Below, one piece after another: positions 1 to 7,757 of a stretch of 64,000 nucleotides of DNA. The notes under the pieces were generated by a model. That model made no database searches and was not told the DNA's origin. It was given only the letters and a program-made list of their open reading frames with translations. Source of the DNA: Streptomyces cellostaticus (lineage in GTDB: Bacteria; Actinomycetota; Actinomycetes; Streptomycetales; Streptomycetaceae); the NCBI RefSeq assembly GCF_001513965.1, contig NZ_KQ948037.1:82293-146292 (forward strand). Direction: 5' to 3'. The translations under genes and the position numbers were made by a program. The stretch's first letter is position 1, and each line of letters begins with the position of its first letter.

Positions 1-355
1 CCGCCTCCATGGCGCCGGGGCCGCCGCCCGTGAGCACCGCCCAGCCGGCCTCCACCAGCCCTCGGCCCAGCCGCACCCCCGCGTCGTACTCCGGCGAGTC
101 CACCGGCGTACGCGCCGACCCGAACACACTGATGGCGGGCGGGAGTTCGGCGAGCGTGCCGAAGCCCTCGATGAACTCCGACTGGATGCGCAGGACCCGC
201 CAGGGGTCGGTGTGGACCCAGTCCGTGGGCCCGCCCGCATCCAGCAGCCGCTGGTCCGTCGTGCTCGCCGTCACCTGTCCGCGCCGCCGGAGGACCGGTC
301 CGAGCCGCTGCTCGTCCGGCGGCTGCTTCTTCCCCTCGGGGTTTCCGGTAGCCAT
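1..355 (-). CDS. LOG-family (TIGR00730-type) Rossmann-fold protein, 3' part outside window
   Basis: The reverse strand reads from an ATG at 355 through 118 codons and is still open at the window edge. The visible N-terminal part has a short charged leader, then PTDWVHTDPWRVLRIQSEF, an AISVFGSART strand-turn and AVLTGGGPGAMEA. These are the nucleotide-binding-fold landmarks of the LOG family, which includes cytokinin-type phosphoribohydrolases and the mis-named lysine decarboxylases. The catalytic PGGxGT motif would lie beyond the edge, so activity cannot be judged. The gene lies about 100 nt beyond the 3' end of dapE... on the same strand, dapE being upstream of it. The family call is secure; the substrate is unknown. 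Confidence 0.85.
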   Translation of the reverse strand, partial: MATGNPEGKKQPPDEQRLGPVLRRRGQVTASTTDQRLLDAGGPTDWVHTDPWRVLRIQSEFIEGFGTLAELPPAISVFGSARTPVDSPEYDAGVRLGRGLVEAGWAVLTGGGPGAMEA

Positions 356-457
356 GTGCGCTCCCTCCGCTTGCCGGCAGTTCGACCTCAGCCTAGATCC
401 ACGCGGGTTACGGAGGGGGGACGTGAGCATGTCCGCCTGAAACGCCCTACGGGATCC

Positions 458-1537
458 TCACGCCGTGAGCCAGGTGCGCAGGCGCTCCTCGCCCGCCAGG
501 ATCTTCGCCACCTCGACCCGCTCGTCCCGCTTGTGCGCCAAGTGCGGGTTGCCCGGCCCGTAGTTGACCGCGGCAACGCCGAGCGCGGAGAAGCGGGAGA
601 CGTCCGTCCAGCCGTACTTGGGCTGCGGGGTGCCGCCGACCGCCTCGGTGAAGGCCGCCGCGGCCGGGTGGGAGAGGCCGGGCAGCGCGCCGGGGCTGTG
701 GTCGTCGACCACGAACTCCGTCACCCCGCAGTCCGCGAACACCTCGCGGACGTGGGCGATCGCCTCCTCCTCGGTGCGGTCGGGGGCGTAGCGGAAGTTG
801 ACCGTCACCACGCACTCGTCCGGGATGACGTTGCCCGCCACTCCCCCCGAGATGCGCACCGCGTTCAGTCCCTCGCGGTACTCCAGGCCGTCGATGACCG
901 GCCGGCGGGGCTCGTAGGCGGCCAGCCGGGCCAGGATGGGGGCTGCCGCGTGGATGGCGTTGGAGCCCATCCAGCCGCGCGCCGAGTGGGCCCGCTCGCC
1001 CGCGGTCTTCAGCAGCACCCGCAGGGTGCCCTGGCAGCCGCCCTCGACCTGCCCGTCGGAGGGCTCCAGCAGGACCGCGAAGTCGCCGCGCAGCCACTCG
1101 GGGTGGGCCTCGGACACGTGCTTGAGGCCGTTGAGTTCGGCGTCGACCTCCTCGTTGTCGTAGAACACGAAGGTCAGGTCGCGGTTGGGGGCGGGGACCG
1201 TGGCCGCGATGCGCAGCTGCACGGCCACGCCGGACTTCATGTCGCAGGTGCCGCAGCCCCACAGCACGCCGTCCTCGTCCAGCCGGGACGGCACGTTGTC
1301 CGCGATCGGCACCGTGTCGATGTGGCCGGCCAGGATGACGCGCTCCGCCCGGCCCAGGTTCGTCCGGGCGATCACGTTGTTGCCGTACCGGTCCACCGTC
1401 AGGTGCGGCAGGCCGCGCAGGGCGGCCTCGATGGCGTCCGCCAGGGGCTTCTCGGTACCGCTCTCGGAGGGGAAGTCGACCAGCCGCGCGGTGAGCGCTG
1501 CGGCGTCCAGCGTGAGGTCAAGCGAGGTGTCGGCCAT
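458..1537 (-). CDS. dapE: Succinyl-diaminopimelate desuccinylase DapE
   Basis: A cytosolic M20-family zinc hydrolase that removes succinate from N-succinyl-LL-diaminopimelate, giving LL-DAP for lysine and peptidoglycan. The 359-residue length is normal for actinobacterial DapE. Metal-site motifs are intact: H72-x-D74 in AGHIDTVP, bridging D99 in GTCDMKSG, and the catalytic E129-E130 pair in FYDNEE. A C-terminal NYGPGN-x-HLAHKRDE segment carries the last zinc histidine. The dimerisation insert (residues about 170-280) includes the usual RAHSARGWMG. The partner enzyme dapC lies 2 kb away on the same strand but in a separate unit. The ATG start immediately precedes the conserved N-terminus. Confidence 0.95.
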   Translation of the reverse strand: MADTSLDLTLDAAALTARLVDFPSESGTEKPLADAIEAALRGLPHLTVDRYGNNVIARTNLGRAERVILAGHIDTVPIADNVPSRLDEDGVLWGCGTCDMKSGVAVQLRIAATVPAPNRDLTFVFYDNEEVDAELNGLKHVSEAHPEWLRGDFAVLLEPSDGQVEGGCQGTLRVLLKTAGERAHSARGWMGSNAIHAAAPILARLAAYEPRRPVIDGLEYREGLNAVRISGGVAGNVIPDECVVTVNFRYAPDRTEEEAIAHVREVFADCGVTEFVVDDHSPGALPGLSHPAAAAFTEAVGGTPQPKYGWTDVSRFSALGVAAVNYGPGNPHLAHKRDERVEVAKILAGEERLRTWLTA

Positions 1538-1632
1538 GGCCCCGACCCTAGCGCGCCGCTCGCGAAGACCAGGTCAGCGCGGCTCCAAGGACCGGCCGCG
1601 AGGCCCGTGAAGGGCTCCAGTACCTTGTACGC

Positions 1633-2625
1633 GTGCCAGAGCCGTCCCCCACTCGTCCCAAGCGCCGCGGCCGCCTCCTGCGTATCAGTGCGGCGCTGTT
1701 GGTCCTGTCCGCCGTCGCCGCCTACCTGGTGGTGCAGTACGTCGCCGGGGGCGGGGGTGCGCGCGGCTGCAAGGTGGTCTCCGGCACCGGTGACGGGGCA
1801 TCGTACGAGTTCACGCCCGAGCAGGCGGCGAACGCGGCGACGATCGCCGCCGTCGGCTCCGGGCGGGGCATGCCCGAGCGGGCGGTGAGCATCGCGCTGG
1901 CGACCGCGATCCAGGAGTCGGGGCTGCGCAACATCGAGCACGGCGACCGGGATTCCCTGGGCCTGTTCCAGCAGCGGCCCTCGCAGGGCTGGGGCACCGA
2001 GCAGCAGATCATGGACCCGGACTACGCGGCGGGCATCTTCTACGCGCACCTGGCCAAGGTGCCGAACTACACCGGCCTGCCGCTGACGCAGGCCGCGCAG
2101 CAGGTGCAGCGCAGCGGCTATCCGGAGGCGTACGCCAAGCACGAGCCGGACGCCACGCTGCTGGCTGCGGCCCTGACCGGGCGTGTGGCGGCCACGCTGA
2201 CCTGCGACGGGCGCCAGGAGGGCACGGCGACGGCGACCGGTCCCGATGCGGTGCGGGCCGCGCTGGTGCGGGACTTCGGGCGCGACGCGCTGCAGGAGAC
2301 CGGTGCGGTGGTGGGCGGTACACCTGTTCCGTCGCCGTCGCCCTCGCCGAGCGTGACGGCGACCGCGCACGGGCGGACGGTGACCGTGGCGGTGCCCGAG
2401 GGTGCGAAGACGGATGCGACCGGGCGCGGTGAGCGGGAGCGGGGCTGGCAGCTGGCGGAGTGGGCCGTGGCCAACTCCTCGGCGCTGCACATCGACCGGG
2501 TGGCGTACGCGGGCCGGGAGTGGACCGGCGGGAACGGCGGCGGCGAGTGGCGCACGGCCGGCGCGCAGGGGACCGGTGGTGCGGAGAAGTCCGTGGGGGC
2601 GGTCCGGATCGTGACCGGACAGTAG
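1633..2625 (+). CDS. Membrane-anchored lysozyme-like protein
   Basis: 330 residues from a GTG start. A basic N-terminus is followed by one membrane helix (about 16-38), so the rest should be extracytoplasmic. Residues 60-140 resemble a lytic-transglycosylase/lysozyme-like fold: IALATAIQESGLRN (candidate catalytic E95), then GDRDSLGLFQQRPSQGWGT and a YAAGIFYAHL helix. A Ser/Pro linker (about 238-248) leads to a C-terminal region rich in Gly and Trp. Related Streptomyces genes are often annotated 'heavy metal transporter', for which I see no support. A peptidoglycan-acting or peptidoglycan-binding role is inferred from the motif only. It is divergent from dapE with about 95 nt between the starts. 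Confidence 0.6.
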   Translation: MPEPSPTRPKRRGRLLRISAALLVLSAVAAYLVVQYVAGGGGARGCKVVSGTGDGASYEFTPEQAANAATIAAVGSGRGMPERAVSIALATAIQESGLRNIEHGDRDSLGLFQQRPSQGWGTEQQIMDPDYAAGIFYAHLAKVPNYTGLPLTQAAQQVQRSGYPEAYAKHEPDATLLAAALTGRVAATLTCDGRQEGTATATGPDAVRAALVRDFGRDALQETGAVVGGTPVPSPSPSPSVTATAHGRTVTVAVPEGAKTDATGRGERERGWQLAEWAVANSSALHIDRVAYAGREWTGGNGGGEWRTAGAQGTGGAEKSVGAVRIVTGQ

Positions 2626-2672
2626 TACGGGCTCTCACTCGGCCGGGTTGTGCGGCCGCGGGACTGGCGTGT

Positions 2673-2713
2673 TTTCCCGGGAGATGCGGTGCGATGGCGA
2701 AAACCCCGGGAAA
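2673..2713. terminator. Inverted repeat downstream of lysozyme-like gene
   Basis: Arms tttcccggg (2673-2681) and cccgggaaa (2705-2713) with a 23-nt loop. There is no T-run. It could be a factor-independent terminator of the GC-rich Streptomyces type or a regulatory palindrome upstream of the next gene. Confidence 0.3.
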
Positions 2714-2899
2714 TCAAGGGCCGTAAGGATTCTGCGGGGTTTCGAACGGGCGCCCTTTGCCCGTTTTTATCCACAAACGATAATGCGATGCGTTATCCAT
2801 TCTTTACCTTCGGCGTCCGCAACCTTCGTCGGCTTCGAGCGGTAGTCACGGCGTCCGAGACCGGACACGTCAACGTTCTCTCCCGTCGAATGGAGCACC

Positions 2900-3367
2900 A
2901 TGTCCCTCCCCCTGACCCGCCGGATCGCCCGTGCCGCGCTGCTTGTCGCAGCGGGAGCGGCTGCCGGGGTCGGTGCGGCCGGCTCTGCCGGCGCGGCCAC
3001 GAACCTGCCCGCGACCCCGGACCTGGGTGGTCTGTCCGCCCTGGACACGGCGAACGTCGGCAACGCCGGCACCACCGTCGACGGTGCCACGCAGCACGTC
3101 ACCGGGCTCGCGAGTGAGGCGGGCACCCAGGCGGTCAAGAAGGCGGTGCCGACCGCGAGCCAGGCCGGTGCGACCGCGAGCAAGACCGGTGGCAGCGCCG
3201 TGAAGAAGGCGGCGCCCGCCGTGCAGAAGGCCGCCGGGGAAACGGCCGGGACCGCGGCGAAGGTCCTCGGGGACACCACGTCCACCGTGGCGAAGGGCGG
3301 GCCCGCGACCGGCAACCTCACGCCGGGCGGGCTGTCGACGAACGGTCTGTCGCCGCTGGGTGGCTGA
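2900..3367 (+). CDS. Small secreted Ala/Lys/Thr-rich protein
   Basis: 155 residues with a clear Sec signal peptide: basic TRRIARAA, a hydrophobic stretch to about residue 28, and cleavage near AGAA-TNLP. The mature part is low complexity. Residues about 70-130 are built from imperfect Ala/Thr-rich units carrying Lys-Lys pairs (AVKKAVPTAS, AVKKAAPAVQ), predicted to be amphipathic helix, and the end is Gly/Leu-rich (TPGGLSTNGLSPLGG). There are no Cys, so no disulfides. ATG start with GGAG 5 nt upstream. The 274-nt upstream gap is AT-richer and contains GATAAT near 2779, a possible -10. Homologues are sometimes labelled 'ATP-binding protein' without a visible nucleotide motif. Function unknown; a wall-associated role is a guess. 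Confidence 0.7.
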   Translation: MSLPLTRRIARAALLVAAGAAAGVGAAGSAGAATNLPATPDLGGLSALDTANVGNAGTTVDGATQHVTGLASEAGTQAVKKAVPTASQAGATASKTGGSAVKKAAPAVQKAAGETAGTAAKVLGDTTSTVAKGGPATGNLTPGGLSTNGLSPLGG

Positions 3368-3390
3368 GGCCGGCTGTCGCTGACCTGACG

Positions 3391-3431
3391 GCGACGGGGT
3401 CCAGGGAATTCCCTGGACCCCGTCGCTTTTT
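3391..3431 (+). terminator. Strong intrinsic terminator
   Basis: A near-perfect hairpin with arms gcgacggggtccaggg and ccctggaccccgtcgc around an aatt centre (3391-3426), followed by TTTTT (3427-3431). It ends the small secreted protein gene. The convergent dapC stop codon begins at 3434, so the stem may serve both directions. Confidence 0.9.
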
Positions 3432-4529
3432 CTATGCCGTCAGGCGGGCCACCGCCGCCCGGACCCGTTCGTCCGTCGCCGTGAGCGCCACGCGTACGAA
3501 CTTCTCGCCCGCCGCGCCGTAGAAGTCACCGGGGGCGACCAGGATGCCCAGCTCGGCCAGGTGGGCGACCGTGGCCCAGCAGGACTCGCCGCGGGTGGCC
3601 CAGAGGTAGAGGCTGGCCTCGCTGTGCTCGATGCGGAAGCCGTGGCCGAGGAGGGCCTCGCGCAGGAGCGTACGGCGGGCCGCGTAGCGCTCGCGCTGCA
3701 CGCGGACGTGCTCGTCGTCGCCCAGCGCCGCCACCACCGCCGCCTGCGTCGGCGCCGAGGTCATCATGCCGCCGTGCTTGCGGATCTCCAGGAGGGGGCC
3801 GAGGACGGCCGGGTCGCCCGCCAGGAAGGCGGCGCGGTAGCCGGCCAGGTTCGAGCGCTTGGAGAGGGAGTGGACGGCCACGATGCCGTCGTAGGAGCCG
3901 CCGTTGACGTCGGGGTGCAGGACCGAGACCGGGTCGGCCTCCCAGCCCAGCTCCAGGTAGCACTCGTCGGAGAACAGCAGCACGCCGTGCTCACGGGCCC
4001 AGGCGACGATCTCCGTCAGCTCCTGCTTGCCCAGCACCTTGCCGGTGGGGTTGGAGGGCGAGTTCAGCCACAGGAGCTTCAGGCCCGCCGGGTCCAGGTC
4101 GCGCGGGTCGTCGTAGACCTCGTGCTCGGCGCGGGCCAGGCGGGCGCCGACCTCGTACGTCGGGTAGGCCAGGCGAGGGAAGGCCACCCGGTCGCCCCGG
4201 CCGAGGCCCAGCTGGGTCGGCAGCCAGGCCACCAGTTCCTTGGAGCCGACGATGGGCAGGACGTGGCGGTGGGTGACCTCGCGGGCGCCCAGGCGGCGCT
4301 CCAGCCAGCCGGTGATCGCGTCACGCAGTGCGGGGGTGCCCCAGACCGTCGGGTAGCCCGGCGAGTCGGCCGCGTCGATCAGGGCCTTCTGGATCAGCTC
4401 GGGGACCGGGTCGACCGGGGTGCCGACGGAGAGGTCGACTATGCCGTCCGGGTGTGCTGCGGCCGTCTTCTTGTACGGCTCCAGCTTGTCCCAGGGGAAG
4501 GTGGGGAGACGGTCGGAGACTGCGGACAC
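3432..4529 (-). CDS. dapC: Succinyldiaminopimelate aminotransferase DapC
   Basis: A class I/II PLP aminotransferase, 366 residues from the chosen GTG, catalysing the transamination that makes N-succinyl-LL-DAP, the step before DapE. Motifs: WLNSPSNPTGKV around N160-P161-T162-G163, the SDECYLELGW PLP-contact segment, and SLSKRSNLAGYR with K224 as the Schiff-base lysine. The N-terminal FPWDKLEPYKK is typical of actinobacterial DapC. The frame stays open 20 codons upstream (to 4589), but that extension is Arg-rich and falls in a hairpin, so the GTG at 4529 is preferred. It is downstream of fdxA on the same strand. Some relatives act on glutamate/prephenate, so specificity is inferred. Confidence 0.85.
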   Translation of the reverse strand: MSAVSDRLPTFPWDKLEPYKKTAAAHPDGIVDLSVGTPVDPVPELIQKALIDAADSPGYPTVWGTPALRDAITGWLERRLGAREVTHRHVLPIVGSKELVAWLPTQLGLGRGDRVAFPRLAYPTYEVGARLARAEHEVYDDPRDLDPAGLKLLWLNSPSNPTGKVLGKQELTEIVAWAREHGVLLFSDECYLELGWEADPVSVLHPDVNGGSYDGIVAVHSLSKRSNLAGYRAAFLAGDPAVLGPLLEIRKHGGMMTSAPTQAAVVAALGDDEHVRVQRERYAARRTLLREALLGHGFRIEHSEASLYLWATRGESCWATVAHLAELGILVAPGDFYGAAGEKFVRVALTATDERVRAAVARLTA

Positions 4530-4561
4530 AGGTCTTGCTCGCTTTCGTCGGTAACGGCAAA

Positions 4562-4617
4562 CGCCTCGGTCCCGTACGGCGGTGATCAAGGCGATCGGGC
4601 CGTACGGGACCGAGGCG
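4562..4617. terminator. 19-bp perfect inverted repeat between fdxA and dapC
   Basis: Arms cgcctcggtcccgtacggc (4562-4580) and its exact complement (4599-4617), with an 18-nt loop. It lies 25 nt after the fdxA stop on the minus strand and upstream of dapC. It could attenuate read-through from fdxA into dapC or stabilise the fdxA transcript; no U-run follows. Confidence 0.6.
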
Positions 4618-4641
4618 GCGCGGGCCGCTTGGCCGCTTAGG

Positions 4642-4962
4642 TCACTCGCCCTGCGGCGGGAGCGCGGCGACGAACGGGTGGTCGCGCTCGATCAGCCCCA
4701 GCTTGCTGGCGCCGCCGGGGGAGCCCAGCTCGTCGAAGAACTCGACGTTAGCCTTGTAGTAGTCCTTCCACTCCTCCGGCACGTCGTCCTCGTAGAAGAT
4801 CGCCTCGACCGGGCAGACCGGCTCACAGGCACCACAGTCGACGCATTCGTCCGGGTGGATGTACAAGGACCGCTGGCCCTCGTAGATGCAGTCGACCGGG
4901 CACTCCTCGATGCACGCCTTGTCCTTCACGTCGACACAAGGCTGCGCGATGACGTAGGTCAC
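4642..4962 (-). CDS. fdxA: 7Fe ferredoxin ([3Fe-4S][4Fe-4S])
   Basis: 106 residues, a soluble electron carrier. The cysteine pattern matches 7Fe ferredoxins of the Azotobacter FdI type: C9, C17 and C50 for the 3Fe cluster; C21, C40, C43 and C46 for the 4Fe cluster; C25 as the extra free cysteine. A long C-terminal tail after residue 55 is usual in actinobacteria. GTG start at 4962 with GAGGAGG nine nt upstream. The fdx-dapC adjacency also occurs in mycobacteria. Likely partners are cytochrome P450s or oxidoreductases, none of which is nearby. Confidence 0.93.
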   Translation of the reverse strand: MTYVIAQPCVDVKDKACIEECPVDCIYEGQRSLYIHPDECVDCGACEPVCPVEAIFYEDDVPEEWKDYYKANVEFFDELGSPGGASKLGLIERDHPFVAALPPQGE

Positions 4963-5102
4963 GCTGTCGTTCCTCCTCGATAGGGCGCTGGCGGGCCTCC
5001 TCAGGCTCCGCCGCCTGGCGCGCGGGAGCGCGGCGTCGTCGATGCCCGCCCCTAGTATCTCCGTTCCGGGGCATGATCCGTACAGGAGGGGTGAACTGAC
5101 CA

Positions 5103-6218
5103 GTGGAAATATCGGCGCATGGACGCCTCGAGGTCCGTATAACCGCTACTGACGTGGGCAAACGGGTCTCCGTGCGGCGGTTGAACGAGCCTGGAGAGGC
5201 GCTGGAGAAGTTCACCGACACGGTGGGTGTTCTCACATCATGGGACAACGGCGTGCTCATGATCACACGGCGGGACGGGCGGAGCGTCCGGATCGCGGAG
5301 TCCGCGCTGGCCGCGGGCAAGGTCGTACCGGCCGCGCCGGCGCGCCGCCGGGGGCCTGCCGCGAGCTACCCGGAGCTGGCGCACATCGCCGCGCGCGCGT
5401 GGCGGCCGGTGGAGAGCGAGCGACTCGGGGAGTGGGAGCTGCGGGCGGCAGTCCAGGAGGTGCCGCGCGAAGCGCGTCCGTGGGGGGCGGTGGCCGGGCG
5501 ACGGGCGGGCTTCACCCGGCGGGCGAACAGTGTGCTGCCGCTCGGTGATCCCGGGCTTCCGCTCGACGCGGCCCTGGATTCCGTACGACGCTGGTACGGC
5601 GAGCGTGGCCTGCCCGCCTACGTCCAGACCGCCACCGGCGCCGAGGGCACGCAGGAGCTGCTGTGCGCGGAGCTGGAGCGGCGCGGCTGGGTGCGGGAGG
5701 TGACCGCCGAGCTGTGGACCGGGGCCCTGGCGCCGGTCGCGGACCGGGCCGAGGGCGCCGGGGTGGTGCTGTCCCGGGAGGCGGACGAGGCGTGGCTCGC
5801 CCGGTACCAGCGCAAGGGGGTGAGCGAGGTGGCTCTGCAGGTGCTCGGCAGCGGCCCGTCGGTGTGGTTCGCGACCGTGCCCGGCGCGGCGGCCGGCGAG
5901 GCTCCGGCGGCGATCGGGCGGTGTGTCGTGGACGGGCGGTGGGCCGGGTTCGCCGCGGTCGAGGTCGATCCCGGCCGGCGCCGGCAGGGGCTGGCCACCG
6001 AGGTGATGGCCGCGCTGGCCCGGCGCGCCCTGGACGAGGGCGCCTCGGCGGCCTGGCTCCAGGTGGAGGACGACAACGAGGCCGCCCGCGCCCTGTACAC
6101 CGGACTCGGCTTCGCCCCGCATCACGCGTACCACCATTACCGGGCGCCGCAGGAGCACCCGGAGGACCACGCCGACCGGCACCGGACGTCGGCCGAGGCC
6201 GGCCCCGGGCGGTCGTAG
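5103..6218 (+). CDS. Two-part GNAT-family N-acetyltransferase
   Basis: 371 residues from GTG with GGAGGGG upstream. Residues about 1-75 form a small beta-rich segment (VGKRVSVRRLNE...VGVLTSWDNGVLMITRRDGRSVRI) like an SH3/Sm-type barrel. The middle part resembles a degenerate acetyltransferase half. The C-terminal GNAT domain (about 215-350) carries motif A, AAVEVDPGRRRQGLATEVM, with the RRQGLA acetyl-CoA pyrophosphate loop, followed by DDNEAARALYTGLGF of motif B. It acetylates an unknown amine. The downstream SirB1-type gene begins within 30 nt, so the two are probably co-transcribed. Confidence 0.8.
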   Translation: MEISAHGRLEVRITATDVGKRVSVRRLNEPGEALEKFTDTVGVLTSWDNGVLMITRRDGRSVRIAESALAAGKVVPAAPARRRGPAASYPELAHIAARAWRPVESERLGEWELRAAVQEVPREARPWGAVAGRRAGFTRRANSVLPLGDPGLPLDAALDSVRRWYGERGLPAYVQTATGAEGTQELLCAELERRGWVREVTAELWTGALAPVADRAEGAGVVLSREADEAWLARYQRKGVSEVALQVLGSGPSVWFATVPGAAAGEAPAAIGRCVVDGRWAGFAAVEVDPGRRRQGLATEVMAALARRALDEGASAAWLQVEDDNEAARALYTGLGFAPHHAYHHYRAPQEHPEDHADRHRTSAEAGPGRS

Positions 6219-6247
6219 GAATCGTCGTGGAAGGGCATGAGCCAGGC

Positions 6248-7114
6248 ATGCGGCACCCCCGTCTTCCGCCTCCGTATCCGCCCCCGCCGGAGCGGTCCGC
6301 CGAGCTGCGGCGGCGGTTCGGCGAGGAGGCCCGGTCCGAGCGGCCGGACCTGTCGACGCTGTGCCTGCTGATCGGCGCGGAGGCGGACGGCTCGCTGGAC
6401 GAGGCCGGCATCGACGCGGCCCAGGTGGAGCTGGACCAGCTGGCCGGGCAGCTGCCGTACCGTCCGGGCGGCCCGCACGCGTGGGCCCAGGCGCTGGGCC
6501 GGCTGCTGGGTGAGCGCTACGGGTTCTCGGGGTCGGCCGGGGACTACGAGCGGCTGGAGTCCTCGCTGCTGCACGAGGTGCTGCGGCGGCGGCGCGGGCT
6601 GCCGATCCTGCTGTCGGTGGTGTGGCTGGAGGTCGCCCGGCGGGCGGGGGCGCCGGTGTACGGGGTCGCGCTGCCGGGACACTTCGTGGTCGGGTTCGGG
6701 GCGGCCGAGGAGCAGGTGCTGGCCGATCCGTTCGACGGCGGGCGGGTGCTCACCGGGACGGATGCCGAGCTGCTCGTGCAGGGGGCGACCGGGGCGCCGT
6801 TGCAGCCCTCGATGCTGGTGCCCGCGGCGCCGGTGGACGTCGTGCAGCGGATCCTGAACAACATCCGGGCGTGGGCGACGGCGCGGCCCGAGCGGTCGGA
6901 TGTCGGGCTGTGGGCCGTGGAGCTGGCCCTGCTGCTGCCCGCACATCCGGCTCGGCTGCGCTATGAGCGCGGTCAACTGCTGGTGCAGCGAGGCGAGTTC
7001 GTGCAGGGGGCCGAGGAGCTGGACGCGTACGCCCACCTGATCGAGGTCGTCGACGAGTCGGCCGCCCGCAAGGTCCGGCAGCAGGCCCACTCGGCACGCG
7101 CGATGCTCAACTGA
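6248..7114 (+). CDS. SirB1 / transglutaminase-like family protein
   Basis: 288 residues from ATG 6248; an in-frame GTG at 6227 preceded by AGGAA is an alternative start. The SirB1-type core is visible: LLHEVLRRRRGLPILLSVVWLEVARRAG, GVALPGHFVVGF (the H of the transglutaminase-like triad) and ADPFDGG. A TPR-like helical C-terminus follows (LRYERGQLLVQRGEFVQGAEELDAY). The usual catalytic Cys position appears as LPILLS, with no Cys nearby, so it is probably non-catalytic, as in many SirB1 proteins. It follows the GNAT gene closely. Role unknown. Confidence 0.75.
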   Translation: MRHPRLPPPYPPPPERSAELRRRFGEEARSERPDLSTLCLLIGAEADGSLDEAGIDAAQVELDQLAGQLPYRPGGPHAWAQALGRLLGERYGFSGSAGDYERLESSLLHEVLRRRRGLPILLSVVWLEVARRAGAPVYGVALPGHFVVGFGAAEEQVLADPFDGGRVLTGTDAELLVQGATGAPLQPSMLVPAAPVDVVQRILNNIRAWATARPERSDVGLWAVELALLLPAHPARLRYERGQLLVQRGEFVQGAEELDAYAHLIEVVDESAARKVRQQAHSARAMLN

Positions 7115-7142
7115 CGCGCTCGCCCGGCAGTTCGCCCGGCGC

Positions 7143-7757
7143 TCAGAGCCAGCCCTTGTCCCGTGCGATCCGTACCGCCTCCGCCCGGTTGCGTACCGCC
7201 AGCTTCTGGATGGCCGTGGAGAGGTAGTTGCGGACCGTGCCCTGGGAGAGGTGGAGGGCCTTGGCCAGCTCGGCGTTGGTGGAGCCGTCGGCCGCCGCGC
7301 GCAGCACCTCGCGTTCGCGCTCGGTGAGGGGGTTGGCGCCCTCGGCCAGGGCGGCCGCGGCCAGGGTGGGATCGATGACCCGCTCGCCGGCCAGCACCTT
7401 GCGGACGGCGGCGGCGAGTTGCGCGGCCGGCGCGTCCTTGACGAGGAAGGCGTCGGCGCCGGCCTCCATGGCGCTGCGCAGATAGCCGGGGCGGCCGAAC
7501 GTGGTGAGGACGACGAGCTTGACCGCGGGGAACGCCCGGTGCACCTGGGCCGCCGCCTCGATGCCGGTGCAGCCGGGCATCTCGATGTCGAGCAGCGCCA
7601 CGTCGACGCCGTGCGCACCGACGGCCGCCAGCACCTCGTCGCCGCGGGCGACCTGGGCGACGACCTCGATGTCGTCCTCGAGGCCGAGGAGCGCGGCCAG
7701 CGCCTCCCGGACCATCGACTGGTCCTCGGCGAGAAGGACCTTGATCGTGCTCGTCAT
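7143..7757 (-). CDS. NarL/LuxR-family response regulator
   Basis: 204 residues. The receiver domain (4-120) has the acidic pocket E11-D12, phospho-acceptor D57 in LLDIEMPG, T/S in VVLTTFG and K in FLVKDAP. The LuxR-type HTH (about 140-200) reads NPLTEREREVLRAAADGSTNAELAKALHLSQGTVRNYLSTAIQKL. Its ATG overlaps the histidine kinase stop codon (ATGA), indicating translational coupling. It is the last gene of a four-gene unit (ABC ATPase, ABC permease, kinase, regulator) and probably controls that unit. The arrangement matches Bacillus DesKR/YvfRSTU-type systems that respond to membrane state. Confidence 0.93.
   Translation of the reverse strand: MTSTIKVLLAEDQSMVREALAALLGLEDDIEVVAQVARGDEVLAAVGAHGVDVALLDIEMPGCTGIEAAAQVHRAFPAVKLVVLTTFGRPGYLRSAMEAGADAFLVKDAPAAQLAAAVRKVLAGERVIDPTLAAAALAEGANPLTEREREVLRAAADGSTNAELAKALHLSQGTVRNYLSTAIQKLAVRNRAEAVRIARDKGWL

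Noticed and set aside
5663..6247. Long N-terminal extension of the SirB1-like gene
   Set aside because: It lies over the GNAT gene in another frame and is Gly/Arg-rich without conservation.
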